Counted from the stretch's first letter, positions 20,369-31,801 are shown. The stretch is DNA of 64,000 bases from Aristolochia californica (GCA_029961685.1 JARWKL010000002.1:33696908-33760907), one strand, 5' to 3'. A program made the numbers and translations. Notes: generated from the sequence alone by a model not told the origin.

Positions 20369-20784
20369 ACTACAATGTGCTTGATTATGATGAGAAGGTC
20401 GCATTTGGTTTTTCATGACATATATGGACTCTCTACTGATGGTACGAGCCAGGGAAAAATGCCTTCACTTGTAGAGGTTCAAGGGAAACATGGAGATCTT
20501 GGCTTTGAAATAGTTGTTGGCAATCGAGCAATTGATCCTGCTCGTGAAGAGTTGCTGCAAGTTTCACACTGCATCCAACTGAACTACTCAGTTTTAGTAT
20601 TCTGGTGCAGAGGATTGTTAACTTAGTTACAAAGCATATGGATGGGCTTGTGAGGAATGCCAATGATGTGTTGGTGAGGTTGATGGAAAGAACTACTGAC
20701 TTGCACACTTCACTTCATACAAGTGTGTTGCCTATTGGGTGCTTAAATGTTGGTCTTTCACGTCATCGTGCTCTTCTTTTCAAT
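20369..20784 (+). pseudogene. EDR1-like MAPKKK, second exon
   Basis: Encodes DYNVLDYDEKVAFGF, then after an extra T near 20410 HDIYGLSTDGTSQGKMPSLV and GDLGFEIVVGNRAIDPAREE, and after another shift near 20590 ILVQRIVNLVTKHMDGLV, HTSVLPIGCLNVGLSRHRAL. It ends LLFN before a clean donor GTAAGT (20785). These are hallmark blocks of the EDR1 domain. Two frameshifts show it no longer encodes a full protein. Confidence 0.8.
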
Positions 20785-20836
20785 GTAAGTTATAGTTTTT
20801 TATCTAAAATTGCCTTGTGCAAGGTATTTGTTAGTT

Positions 20837-20841
20837 CTTTG
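20837..20841. repeat. Target-site duplication of copia 1, left
   Basis: CTTTG immediately before the LTR, repeated at 26669-26673. The insertion point is 57 bases into an EDR1-like intron. Confidence 0.9.
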
Positions 20842-21444
20842 TGTTGAATTTAGGAACCCATGAGCAATACCTCGAGCAAGGGGAGAGAAATAAAAAAGGA
20901 AAAAGAGAAGAGCTCTCGGGTAGAGAGAAGAGAAGGAAAATAAGAGAGAGTAGAGAGAGAACACTTCACACGAGAGAGAAGAAGAAAAATAAGAAACTTG
21001 CTTGATGAATTCCAAGTTACAATCACCTCTGTTTATAGTTGAGGAGGTGATAGAGTCCATGTACAAGTAATTTTTGGACTCCTAATTACATTCCAATTAG
21101 AACTCTCCAAGATAAGCATATGATGATAAGATTACATTATCTATTTAAGAGACTACTTTAACTCAACTTCTAAATCCTCTGTAATCATGTGAAACAAGAT
21201 AGAAACCACCTCATGATTTTATCTTTGTGGGTCCCACATGATCATCCAACTCCTATTGATAGAGATACCAACTCGTGGTATCTTTTTGGATCCCAATTGA
21301 TTTTCAAATCTTCTATTTAATTCCAACACATGTTTTGTATCTCCTTGATAGAGCCACTTTGTATGAGGACTCTTGCTGACACCTCTCAAGCTCATGGTGG
21401 GTCCCATCAACTTGTGTAGACATGGTGGGTCCCACATTGTAGCA
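20842..21444 (-). mobile_element. Copia 1 3' LTR (603 bp)
   Basis: Plus-strand ends TGTTGAATTTAGGAACCC and CACATTGTAGCA. The polypurine tract (minus strand AGCTTGAGGGGGAC) abuts its inner edge. Confidence 0.92.
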
Positions 21445-21691
21445 GTCCCCCTCAAGCTGGGGGTGAGAAAATATCGTAGATACCCAAATTGTTGCAAAGG
21501 TTGGACAAAATTTTGTGAGTGACTGGTTTGGTAAGAATGTCTGCAACCTAGTTCTGTGAAGATATATGTTGGAGAGATAAGATGCCGGCAGTGAATTTTT
21601 CTCTTATGAAGTGGCAGTCTATTTCTATATGCTTTGTTCTCTCATGGAAGACTAGATTTGATGTGCTGTGAATTGTAGCCTGAGTATCGTA

Positions 21692-22240
21692 CTATAGATT
21701 CGTAGGAGAGTCTTTGTAAAAACCCAGTTCAGTTAGAAGAGATTTGATCCATAGGAGTTCACTGACTGTGTGTGCCATCACTCTGTACTCTGTTTCTACA
21801 CTAGACCTTGCAACTACATTATGTTTCTTGCTCCTCCATGTAACAAAGTTTCCTCCAAGCATCGTACAATATTTCAAAGTAGATTTTTTGTCATCCAGAG
21901 ATCCGGCCCAGTCTGTATCTGAGAATCCTTCGATGTTGAAGTGTCCAGATTTTTATAGAGGAGCCCTCTTCCTGGTGCTCCTTTTAGATATCGTAATATC
22001 CATTCTAGTGCTTGACAATGACTGAGTTGTGGTTTGTGCATATATTAACTTACCACATTGACTGCATATGAAATATCTGGCCTCGTTACGCAGATATAAA
22101 TATGTCTTCCCATCAATAATTGATATTTTCCGACATCTACTTCTTCTCTAGTACCTGCACATAATTTTGTATTCGAGTCCATATGAGTTTCTGTTGGTCT
22201 ACATCTCAGTATTCTAGTCTCCTCCAATAGGCCAAGGACA
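21692..22240 (-). pseudogene. Copia 1 RNase H and RT-RNase H connection
   Basis: Minus strand: RPDISYAVNVVS (22045-22090) is the RT-RNase H connection. FVTWRSKKHNVVARSSVETE and YRVMAHTVSELLWIKSLL form the RNase H core, including the conserved Glu-Tyr block. The intervening stretch has stops. Confidence 0.88.
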
Positions 22241-23000
22241 TACTTCCTTTGAGATTATATAATTCCATGTCTGGATTGTAGTACTTCAATACCCAAAAAA
22301 TATTTGAACAGTCCTAGATCCTTTCTCTTGAATTCAGTACATATCCTTTCTTTTGTCTTTTGGATGCCCTCGGGATCACTGCCAGTTATAATAATGTCAT
22401 CAACTTATACGGCTAGAATTATCTTGCCCTTCAGTGTGTTTTTAATAAAGACAAAGTGATCTCCAAAGCATCTATGAAATATGGCCCCGTTTGAGTGCTT
22501 GGCTAAAAATTTTAAACCATGAACGAGGCAACTGTTTGAGACCATAAATAGATTTTTGTAGTCGACATACGGACTACCCCTCAACCACATACCCAGGTGG
22601 TTCCTGCATATAAATTTCCTTTATATCCCCATTGAGAAAAGCATTTTTTACATCAAGTTGATAGACCTGCCAAGAAGAGTTAGCTGCCAAAGATAATAAC
22701 AAACATATCGAGTTTAATTTAGCCACTGGAGAGAAGGTTTCTTCATAATCAATGCCATAACATTGTGTATAGCTTTTAGTAACAAGGTGAGCTTTCAACT
22801 AAGCCATTAACCCATCCTGATTGTGTTTCACCGTAAATACCCATTTGCTACCGACGGGTTTCTTTTTTGAAGGAAGAGGGACTAGAGCCCATGTTTGATT
22901 TTCATAAAGAGCCTGCATTTCTTCATCTATAGCCGCCTTCCACCCTGGATGTTTGAGAGTCTCCTGATAGGACTGTGGTACAGGTACAGAGGAAATAGCC
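22241..23000 (-). pseudogene. Copia 1 reverse transcriptase
   Basis: Minus strand: AAIDEEMQALYENQTWALVP, PVGSKWVFTVKHNQDG, YGIDYEETFSPVAKLNSICL and [19 protein letters not shown] are canonical copia RT blocks. The active site at 22396-22407 reads stop-V-D-D where the family has YVDD. Confidence 0.92.
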
Positions 23001-24296
23001 GATAGAAATTGACAACAAACAGGGGATAGACGATGATGAGACACAAAGTTTGTTATGGAATGAGAAGTAGAAGGCATGGTGCATGATCTGGGCTCTTTCC
23101 TAACAGCAATAGGACGAGTATCATATTCTGGGGGGGAAATAATTGGAGAAGATGGACTTACCTCAGTAGGATCCAACAACTCAGCAAGTGTGGTGTCAGC
23201 CAGTGTTTCTCGTGGCTGAGTAGGTTCTGTAGCACGGGGCACATCTGGTCGAGGAGAACCTGGTACGGAAGAGTCTTCAATAAATGTGACATCCCAAGCC
23301 ACAAGTAAACACTGAAGAGAGAGATTATAGCAAACATAACCCTTTTGTGTGCGAGTGTATCCTAAGAAGATACACTTCACAGATTTGGGATCAAGTTTAC
23401 TGTGTTTTGGGGAGGAAATATGGAAAAAACATTGACAGCCGAAGACTCTAAAAGGCAGTGAAAAAGGATCATCATCAGGCAATAATAGAGAGTAGGGAGA
23501 TTTTTTACCTAGAACTGAAGAGGGTAACCGATTTATAAGAAAAATGCAGTAAGAACTACATGCGGCCAATAAAAATATGGAACTTTCATGGCATATAGTA
23601 AACGATGAGCTACCTCAAAAATATGACGGTTCTTTCATTCGGCTACACCATTTTTTTGAGGGCTGTAGGCACATGATGTCTGATGAATAATGCCATTTTC
23701 TTGAAAAAATGAGTCAAGATATTTTGATGTGTATTTTTTGGAATTATCCGACTGAAGGACTTTAATTTTCTTCCCAAAATGAGTGAGTACCATTGCGTGA
23801 AAAAATTTAAATATCAATGGTATTTTAGAACGCTCTTTAAACAAAAATAACCAAGTGGTACAAGTGAAGTCATCAATGAATGTAATAAAATATTTCACAT
23901 GAGAAATGTTGGAGACACTCAAGGGTCCCCATACATCAATATGAATTAACGAAAAATAAGAGACACTTTTAATTTCTAGACAAGATGAGTATGTAGACCT
24001 CTGATGTCTACTCATTTGACATGCTTCACAATGAAGGTCTGACCTCGCTTTAGGAAAAAATGATGAAGAGATTGGGTGGACGGATGTCCTAACCGGTTGT
24101 GCCATAACTTGGTTTCAGTGTCACAGGTGGATGCAATATTTATTTGTGGCACATCCAGGTAGTAGAGCCTCCCTTGTTCACGGCCTCCACCAATCACCCG
24201 CTTCATTGTAAGATCCTGAAACACACATGAAGTGGGTGAGAAAGTGATAGAGCAATTAAAATGTTTGGTGAGCTGACTAACCGATAAAAGATTCAA
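23001..24296 (-). pseudogene. Copia 1 integrase and linker
   Basis: Minus strand: GAG-pre-integrase LWHNRLGHPSTQSLHHFF, zinc Cys pair CEACQMSRHQ, and a D-D-E core: IHIDVWGPLSVSNISHVKYF, VLQSDNSKKYTSKY, SPQKNGVAE. The C-terminal FGCQCFFHISSPKHSKLDP and FLGYTRTQKGYVCYN blocks follow, then a Pro/Ser-rich linker to RT. A break lies at 23570-23640. Confidence 0.92.
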
Positions 24297-24560
24297 AAGG
24301 AAAGTAGGAACGAAAGGATATCAATGAGTGGAAGTGATGGTGTAACAGAAGTGGATCCTTTCCCTTGCACTTTATTTTTTGAACCATCAACAATGGTAAA
24401 AAATTTATGTGAAAGACAATGAGAGGGTATATAAGATGTCTGTTACCAGTGAGATGTTCGGAGGCTCCTAAGTCAATTATCCAGGATGAAGAGGAGGCAG
24501 AAAACATATCTGAAGCGGTGGTGGCAGCGGTTGGTGAAGAAGTACTTGGGGAGGAACCCT
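24297..24560 (-). pseudogene. Copia 1 protease
   Basis: Minus strand: SSSWIIDLGASEHLTGN is the copia protease active site, with DLGA in place of the usual DSGA. A frameshift follows. Confidence 0.8.
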
Positions 24561-25549
24561 TCATGGTCTTCATTTTCTGGAATAGTTCATAGTCTTCATC
24601 AGTAAAAGTATGTTTTTGAGTTGATGTAGTAGACTGCTCTACCTTTGTAACACTCACTAAGGCTTGTTTAGCCTTATTCTCATTAGCTTGATAGCATATT
24701 TCGTGAGAGTGGCCCAATATACCACATATAGAGCATTCTTTCAAGTGAAAGCATCTGTCTCCAGTGTGGCCATATCCCTTACAATGGGTGCATTCCTTCC
24801 CATATGTTCGGTCAAAACTACACCTTCCACCTCTTCCTCTTCCTCCGCTATAAAATCAGCCTCGGCCTAGGCCTTGGTCAGATGGTGTTCCCCTATGCCC
24901 AGAGTACATAGTGGAAGGTATTTCAGTAGTAGAGGGAAAAGCGTTTGGAATACGAAGAAGTGTAGCACATACATCATATAAAGTGGGAACCGCGGAAGAG
25001 CTAAGAAGGTGAGTCTTAGCAACTTCAAGCTGTGGTTTAATGCTAACAAGGCATATGACAGTTATCAAGGCTTCTTTCTGTTTATCTTGGACAGAGATAT
25101 TTGTAGAGGTTGGCTGGGAAAGTTTCCATTCTTTAATAAAGCCTTGAAAGTGATCCAAATATTCATTTATATTATCTCCTTGATTGGTGGTAAGCATCCG
25201 TTGTAAAATATCATATGGCCTTTGTAAGTTGTCGGAGCTTGAATACAACTTGGCTCATGTCTCCCAAATTTGTTTAACCATCTCTAAATGAATGACATTA
25301 TAGGAGACATGTTCTTCCATACTATGATAGGCCAACTAATAACCAATGTATCATCCTTTAACCATTTAGTATAGAATATATCATCTTCATCAATATGTGG
25401 TCCACTGTTGGTGAGATGCTAACTAGGTCCTTCGTGATAAGAAACCGACGAACCGATGTGGACCAGTTAATAAAATTTGATACCCCCCATAAGGGTACAG
25501 TGGTGATTCTAAGTATGTCAAACTAGTGACTCATATTATCTTCAGCCAT
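24561..25549 (-). pseudogene. Copia 1 Gag
   Basis: Minus strand from ATG 25547-25549 (MAEDNMSH then a stop), through SSDNLQRPYDILQRML and TNISVQDKQKEALITVICL. It ends in two adjacent zinc knuckles, CTHCKGYGHTGDRC and CSICGILGHSHEIC (about 24700-24800). Copia Gags usually carry one knuckle. A break lies near 24850. Confidence 0.85.
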
Positions 25550-26042
25550 AGTAGGCAAATCAAGTAAAATAGTTCTCCAATCACGTAATCAAAATATGAC
25601 CAAGCGGAAGGCTTTAACCAACTCGGTTAATGGAGATGCTTAGCATAAATGCTAAGTAATTAATTTTAATGGATAATGACTCATATAAGACTCAAAATCA
25701 TTGTTATTTATCCAGGAATTTTTTTCCCACAGATTTATAAAAAAAAATCCAATATGCACGGGTCTTGGTCAAAGTATTGTTCAAACCGACAAAAACTGCC
25801 TCTATAATCTCTTCTAATCAAAGATAATCCAAGATGCATATATTCTCATAATTTAATAAGATTAAAACATGCAAAAGGACATCTCTAAACCACCTATTAA
25901 TACTGAAAACCAGTAGCATAAAATTAATAATATCATAAATAAATACTTATCTCTTGAACTTCAATCTTGCTTCATAAGGAGCCTTCAATGAGCAGCTTTT
26001 AATCATATCTTCTTAGAGCATAATGAGGATCCTAAATTGGTA

Positions 26043-26054
26043 GCTCTCATACCA
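26043..26054 (-). other. Copia 1 primer-binding site
   Basis: Minus strand TGGTATGAGAGC, one base off the standard TGGTATCAGAGC, immediately inside the 5' LTR. Confidence 0.88.
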
Positions 26055-26668
26055 TGTTGCATTTAGGACCACATGAGCAATACCTCAAGAAAGTCTAGAG
26101 AGAAAGGAAAAAAAAGGAAAAAGAGAAGAGCTCTAGGGTAGAAAGAGAAGAGAAGGAAAATAAGAGAGATAAGAGAGAGAACACTTCACACGAGAGAGAA
26201 GGAAAAAAATAAGAAACTTGCTTGATGAATGAATTCCGAATTACAATCACCTCTATTTATAGTTGAGTAGGTGATAAAGTCCATGTACAAGTAATTTTAG
26301 GACTCCTAATTACATTCCAACTAGAACTCTCCAAGATAAGCCTATCATTATAAGATTACATTATCTATTTAAGAGACTAGTTTAACTCAACTTCTAATTG
26401 TTCTTTAATCACGTGAAACAAGATATAAACCACCTCATGATCTTTTCTTTCTGGGTCCCACATGATTTTCCAGCTCATGTTGATAGAGATACCAGCTCGT
26501 GGTATCTTTGTGGGTCCCACTTGATCTTAAAATCTTCTATTTAATAGCAACACATATTCTTTATCTATTAGCTAGAGCCACTTTGTATGAGGACTCTTGT
26601 TGACACCTCTTGAGCTCATGGTGGGTCCCACCAGCTTGTGTAGCCATGGTGGGTCCCACATCGTAACA
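26055..26668 (-). mobile_element. Copia 1 5' LTR (614 bp)
   Basis: Plus-strand ends TGTTGCATTTAGGACC and CACATCGTAACA. It differs from the left LTR at scattered positions and by small indels, so the insertion is not recent. CTTTG follows at 26669. Confidence 0.92.
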
Positions 26669-26673
26669 CTTTG
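26669..26673. repeat. Target-site duplication of copia 1, right
   Basis: CTTTG, identical to 20837-20841. EDR1-like intron sequence resumes here and runs to the acceptor GTGTAG at 26901-26906. Confidence 0.9.
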
Positions 26674-26906
26674 TTTTGATTAGATATTTTTTCTGCCTTA
26701 TCCAAGTAGCAAGCTAGTTATTTAGCAAGAATCTTACTTTTTGTCTTGATGGAAAGTGAAATAATTTTAGTATTTTATTATTTTAGAAAATTGAAATGAT
26801 TTTTAAAGCAGAATGGGAAAAAGTTGCTCAATCTTGATGTTGATAAATGTATCAAGAATATCAGGTTGAAATACTTTAAGTTATTTGTTTTACTCCTTGA
26901 GTGTAG

Positions 26907-26992
26907 GTTCTGGCATATCACATTGGTCTTCCTAGCAGGCTGGTTAAAAGAAGTCACTATATTGGGATTCATGACAATGCAATCAACATTAT
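26907..26992 (+). pseudogene. EDR1-like MAPKKK, third exon, cut by copia 2
   Basis: After acceptor GTGTAG the exon reads VLAYHIGLPSRLVKRSHYIG and IHDNAINII in phase with the previous exon, matching the EDR1-domain block that ends VNIIK in relatives. The last five bases ATTAT are the target duplication of copia 2, whose LTR starts at 26993. The exon's last codons are found beyond the far LTR at 48156-48178 and, in duplicate, at 12468-12490. Confidence 0.82.
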
Positions 26993-27269
26993 TGAAAAAT
27001 AAGAGGAGCAGCTTTTTTGCCTTGGAATTTGAGCTAGAAAGGCCAGTCCAGCTTCTATATAATCAGGGTTTCAATGAATTTTTTTAAAAGGACAAAAATG
27101 CCCCTCAATACTCAAAAGTACTTATCTTCTAAAATAAGTGTCTAAATTGAATGAAAATTTAACTAGAGATAAATAAGACATTCTCTATCTAGTAGCCATA
27201 ATATTAGAGAAAAATTAATGTGAAATATATGGAAAATGACAAAAATACCCATGGACTTGTGTTTTAATA
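26993..27269 (-). mobile_element. Copia 2 3' LTR
   Basis: Starts TGAAAAATAAGAGG and ends GTGTTTTAATA (TGTAAACA in the other copies). About 20 bases near the start and others are missing relative to 12151-12467. The minus-strand polypurine tract TTCAAGGGGAG lies just inside. Confidence 0.8.
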
Positions 27270-27720
27270 CTCCCCTTGAAGCTGGAGAGTAGATATCAAA
27301 CAATCCCAGTTTTTCACTAATGGATACATATTCACATTTTCCTAAAGACTTGGTAAATATATATCCCAACTGGTTTGAAGATTTTACATAAGGAATTACC
27401 ACCATCCCTTGCATAACTACATCTCTAATGAAGTAGCAGTCAACCTCAATATATTTCGTTATCTCTTGGAATACAAGGATGCTGGCAATTAAAATGGTTG
27501 CATGGTTATCACAATTCATAACCATAGGGTCTGGTAACATAAAACCAAACTCAAGAAGCGCAGAATTAATCCACATAAGCTCACCAAGTGTATGACCCAT
27601 TGCTCGATACTCAGTCACTGCATTGGACCTAGCGACAACTATCTATTTCTTAATTTTCCAACTCAATAGGTAGCCTAAGAAAAAACCATAGTAGCTTGAC
27701 ATAGAACGCCAATCCATCTT
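27270..27720 (-). pseudogene. Copia 2 RNase H
   Basis: Minus strand: MTEYRAMGHTLGELMWINSA, then NCDNHATILIASILVF, KYIEVDCYFIRDVVMQGMVV and SSNQLGYIFTKSLGK, the complete C-terminal signature of copia RNase H. It runs to the polypurine tract. Confidence 0.88.
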
Positions 27721-28085
27721 ACACCTAGCATAATCGGCGTTAGAATACCCAAGTAAATCAACATTCCCATTCTGAGTTTACAAAAGACCTTTTCCAGGTG
27801 CACCCTTCAAGTACTTCAAAATCCTGTGAGCAACTTCTAAATGGACTTCTTGAGGATTTTCCATGAATTGGCTCACAACTCCCACTACAAATGAGATGTC
27901 CATCCTGGTAACTATAACATAGATCAATTTACTTACTAATCATTGGTATTGAGTTTTATCCTTGTGTGTAGGACTCTTGGTGTCATGTAGATTATGATTA
28001 ATTTGATGGGGGGTGTCTATGGGTTTAGCACCTAATAAACTATTCTCCTATAACATATCCAATATATATTTTCTTTGAGAAATAA

Positions 28086-28720
28086 CAATTCCTCATTTGC
28101 TACGAATGACTTCTTCCAAGGAAGTATTTGAGAGAGCCCAAATCCTTTGTTTGAAAATGTGTGGCTAGATATTGTTTAACTTCTATAATACTATCAATAT
28201 CATCATCAAATAACACAATGTCATCTACATAGACAACCAAAACCACTATACCAGTCTGCCTTTTAAGTAGGAACATTGAATGATCACAATGGCTCCTATA
28301 GAACCAAAATTGTAGTACCACATCACTAAAATTTTCTAACCAGGCCCGTGGACTCTGTTTAAGTCCATAAATAGTCTTCCACAGCTTCCACACCTTTCTT
28401 TTCTCTCATTGATCATCATAACTTGGAGGTCGCTCCATATACACTTCCACATGTAGATCACCATTTAGAAAGGCATTCTTCACATCGAGCTGAAAGAAAG
28501 GACAACCCTATTAACAACCACAGTTATTAAGATATGTAATGAAGTAAGTCGGGTCAAATGAAAAGAATGTCTCAAAGAAATCAACTCCAAAAGTATGTGT
28601 GGACCCTTTCTCTACAAGTTGAGCTTTGTACCGTTCAATAGAGCCATCAACATTATATTCGATCGTATAAACCCACCGACACCCCCACAATAGTTTCTCC
28701 TATAGGTTGATCACATAGAA
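28086..28720 (-). pseudogene. Copia 2 reverse transcriptase
   Basis: Minus strand: IYGLKQSPRAW, then the active-site block VVYVDDIVLFDDD (YVDD at 28220-28231, intact) and KDLGSLKYFLGRS. N-terminal RT blocks up to about 28720 are out of frame. The 27720-28085 stretch between RT and RNase H is also degenerate. Confidence 0.85.
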
Positions 28721-28879
28721 ACCATATTCCTTGAGACACCGAAGCACTCTTCTCATCATCCATAGTTTGTTTTCATTCTATGGAGCACAAGGCTTCCTGC
28801 ACTAAATGAGGTATATGGGAAGTAGACAATGACATAGAAAATGACTTGAAGGATGGGGAGAAAAAAATCAAGAGACACA

Positions 28880-30060
28880 TATTTAGATACCGGATAAGAA
28901 GTACAAGATTATTTACCTTTTTTTAGACTGATAGGAAAGTCCAAATCAAAGACAACAAGATCTACAGTCAATGAGGGAGCTAGTGGATCATGAGAACAGA
29001 AATCCGCAAGGATAACTACTGGAGGCACTACAGGAGCATGAGAGTGACAATTGTAAACACGAAGAGGCAATGAAGAACATGATGAAGCTAGTACAACCAA
29101 AACTACAATAGGAATAAGATAGTTTGAAGGAGATTCAAGTGATACAGGAAGCTCGGTAGATGATGAAAAATTTGGAGTCTGTTCAAAGAAGGTCACATCG
29201 GTTGACAAATACATCTTCCATCGAATAGGATCTTAACATTTTTACCCTTTTGATCGGCGAGAATATTGACAGTCCGAGGTGATAACTTATCAACCGAAGT
29301 TCCAAACATATGAACAAAATAAGTACATCCAAAAATTTGAGGAGCCATATAAAAAAATTTACAATTGGACTTTAAAACCTGATGAGGAACTTAACCACTC
29401 ATAACAGATGAGGGCATATGATTAACCAAATAGCACGAAGCTCAAATTATATCTCCCAAAAAAGATTTAGGAACATTCTTATGCAGTAATAGCATCCTTG
29501 TAACCTCAAGGAGATCACTATTTTTATGTTCAACCACCCCATTTTGTTGTGGTGTATAAGGGCATGACGTTTGATGGGAAAAACCATGAAAAAAATACTA
29601 AAAATTTATGTTTAAGATATTCCGAACCATTGTTAGTACGAAGCACAAGAATACAGACACCAAATTTATTTTTTATTTAATTGATGAAATTGAGGAATAC
29701 ATAAAATACTTTCGGACTTCTCCCATAGGAGATACACCCAAGTGAATCAACTAAAATAATCAATGAACGACTCAAAATACTTAAACCAAATGGACTAGGA
29801 ACCCGACATGGACCACATACATCAGAGTGGACTAATTTAAACAACTTGGAGCTCCGACTAGAACTAATTGGGAAACTGAAGTGACGATGCTTTCCCAACT
29901 GGAAATATTCACAATCACACGAAATATCAGTTGGCAAAGAAGGAAATGACTGACGCAATTTCGTTGGTGAGGGATGTCCCAAGCACATATGCCACAAGTA
30001 AGAAGATTCTGCAATAGTGAAAGATATAACTTGAGAAACAAATACGTCATCTAGCATGTA
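28880..30060 (-). pseudogene. Copia 2 integrase and linker
   Basis: Minus strand: WHMCLGHPSPTKLRQSFPSL (GAG-pre-integrase), then LFKLVHSDVCGPCRVPSPFG with the first catalytic Asp. The rest of the core is in broken frames to about 29400, and the C-terminal linker at 28909-29214 has MYLSTDVTFFEQTPNF. It is less well preserved than in copia 1. Confidence 0.82.
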
Positions 30061-30239
30061 GAGCCCTCTCTTCTCATGTCTTGAACCAATCGTTCTGTTC
30101 GTCTACAAGTCCTAAAAAAACACAAGAAGTAGGATAAAATGTTATTGAATAGTTTAAGGATTTTGTTATATGACTCATTGACAATAGATTAACTTGAAAC
30201 TTTGGTACAAATAAAATAGAATCTATGAATATTTGTCGA

Positions 30240-30480
30240 GTAGTGTGAAATGTACCCTCCCCCCATATGGGAGAGGTGGATCCATCAGCTAAAGTAACTC
30301 AATGATATGAATGAGATTGACTAATGGACCGAAATAGGGAGGGCATACCAAACATGTGTGCAGAGGCTCCTAAATCAATGATCCAAGAGGGGGAATGAGA
30401 CACATTCAGTGCATTCATACTTATACTTGCCATTGTGGCACTCGCTGTGGAAGAAGGAGTCTCGGTAGTCTAACAAGAAG
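30240..30480 (-). pseudogene. Copia 2 protease
   Basis: Minus strand near 30360-30410: SPSWIIDLGASAHMFG, a DSGA-type motif mutated to DLGA, followed by a MPSLFRSISQSHSYH-like block. Confidence 0.75.
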
Positions 30481-30524
30481 TAGATGAAGCAGTCAGTTGA
30501 CCAAGTTGCTATAATAACTACTAA

Positions 30525-30828
30525 ATTTATATTATGGTCCTGGATTAAGTACTTATGTCTTTCGCTCCTAACAGGCCAGTCTTTTGGGTAGTATTGGCTA
30601 GGTGCATAACATTTGGCATCAGAGCCAAGTGCTACGTCGTGAGTTCGATTCCCCTTGGACATAGCCATGTTAGACATAGACTCCAGTAACTCCTCATTGC
30701 TTAGTCTTGAGCCAATGCGGGCGTCGGCTTGTGGCGATGGGTGTACTATTGTGGTCCTGGGTTAAGTACCAATATCTTCCGCTCCTAAAAGGCCGGTCTT
30801 TTGGGTATTATTGGCTAGGTTTATAAAA
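30525..30828 (+). mobile_element. TRIM (miniature LTR retrotransposon), 304 bp
   Basis: Two 87-bp terminal direct repeats, 30525-30611 and 30742-30828, share GGTCCTGG, TTAAGTAC, TCGCTCCTAA-like blocks and GGTCTTTTGGGTA with GGCTAGGT. After the first repeat comes TTTGGCATCAGAGCC (primer-site type, 30612-30626). Before the second is a purine-rich tract (GGCGATGGG). The interior is 130 bp and non-coding. It is inserted in copia 2 gag; I could not define a clean target duplication. Confidence 0.75.
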
Positions 30829-30985
30829 ATTTCCTTGTAGAATTCAGTGTGTGAGGAGACGTCCTTATCTGTGACCATAGAGTTAGCCCTGGTAGGCTGA
30901 CCAAATTTTCTCGAGCATTTTCGATCCCCCCAGTCATTTTTTGCCACAACGAAGGGTAGAGTGAGAGCGACCTCTTCCTCTATTA
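30829..30985 (-). pseudogene. Copia 2 Gag C-terminal part (zinc-knuckle region)
   Basis: Minus strand: an Arg-rich NNRGRGRSHST-like stretch, then degenerate knuckle sequence around KCSRKFGQP. The N-terminal Gag part lies at 11062-11568 and 46875-47243. The split coincides with the TTACC target site at 30986-30990. Confidence 0.6.
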
Positions 30986-30990
30986 TTACC
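30986..30990. repeat. Target-site duplication TTACC, left copy
   Basis: TTACC directly before the LTR at 30991. The partner TTACC lies at 10980-10984 beside the matching LTR in block A, showing that both ends come from one insertion into copia 2 gag. Confidence 0.7.
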
Positions 30991-31311
30991 TATTAATTTT
31001 CAAGACTCCATGGATTTAGCTCATGGAGAAAAAGAGAGAGAGACCCATTAGGAGAAAACAAGAGGAAGAAGAGGTTATGGACTTGTTTCTTAACCCTCCC
31101 CTAAGCTAAATTTATAGATTGATAAAACTATAATATTATAATAGTACCCCAAGAACTTAAACTAATTACATCAATACCATCTCTATGAGATGAATCTTTA
31201 TTTACCATCCTACCATCACCACATGGGTGTGTGGGTCTTGAGCCCATCTTCCACATCTCTTGGATGTGTGGGCCATCCTTGCTCTTATGGGCTTGAGCCC
31301 ATCTTCTAAAA
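30991..31311 (-). mobile_element. Copia 3 3' LTR, degenerate
   Basis: Starts TATTAATTTTCAAGACTCC, against TGTTGATTTTCAGGACTCC at 10586, and ends near CATCTTCTAAAA. The changed bases at the start are all G to A on the plus strand. No polypurine tract remains beside it. 31312-31410 shows nothing recognisable. Confidence 0.7.
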
Positions 31312-31410
31312 TCAATACCCTATGCTGAGTCGGAATAAATCTTGTTGTTTTGTTCATGTGCATTATTTTTTCCTTCTTTCATGATTATTATTATTACTCT
31401 CGTTATTTTG

Positions 31411-31801
31411 TGTTACAAGGTGGAACCCACCATAATTACATGAGCCGGTGGGACCCACCTTGATCACGTGAGGTGGCATGATGAGTCATCACATGACTTG
31501 GCATCCTTATCACATGAGTAATGTAATTGATTTATCTTCTCTTGATTTATGTAGATTTGGAAAATCATGATTGATGTAATTAAGGATATTAAGGATCCTA
31601 TCTTATCTCTAAGTATGTAATGAAAATAGTATAAATAGGTCTTAGTTGAAGGGTTTAATCAAGATCTCCACTTCTCAACTCGTGAAGAATCTCTTTCTAG
31701 ACTAAACTTTTTTTCTCTTTCCTCTTTTCTCTTTTCTCCTCTCTACCCGGCTCTCTCTCTATCTTGCTCGAGGTTTCAATCATGGGGTCCTAAATTCAAA
31801 A
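31411..31801 (+). mobile_element. Copia 4 5' LTR (391 bp)
   Basis: Begins TGTTACAAGGTGGAACCC and ends CCTAAATTCAAAA, followed by the primer site. Related to the copia 1 and copia 5 LTRs (shared CCTAAATTCAA start or end and GGTGGGACCCACC), but on the plus strand. Confidence 0.85.

Larger units (their letters stand above)
20842..26668 (-). mobile_element. Copia element 1, complete structure (5827 bp)
   Basis: Ty1/copia element on the minus strand with LTRs 20842-21444 and 26055-26668, primer site, gag, protease, integrase, RT and RNase H in copia order, polypurine tract, and 5-bp target duplications CTTTG. Stops in gag and at the RT active site show it cannot move by itself now. It lies in an intron of the EDR1-like gene, in the opposite direction. 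Confidence 0.95.

Noticed and set aside
19188..20784. A functional EDR1-like kinase gene
   Set aside because: Three frameshifts, an exon cut by copia 2, a doubtful first splice donor and no kinase-domain exons.
30612..30660. Possible tRNA or SINE because of GAGTTCGATTCC
   Set aside because: No cloverleaf or acceptor stem; the flanking 87-bp direct repeats and primer-site motif fit a TRIM better.
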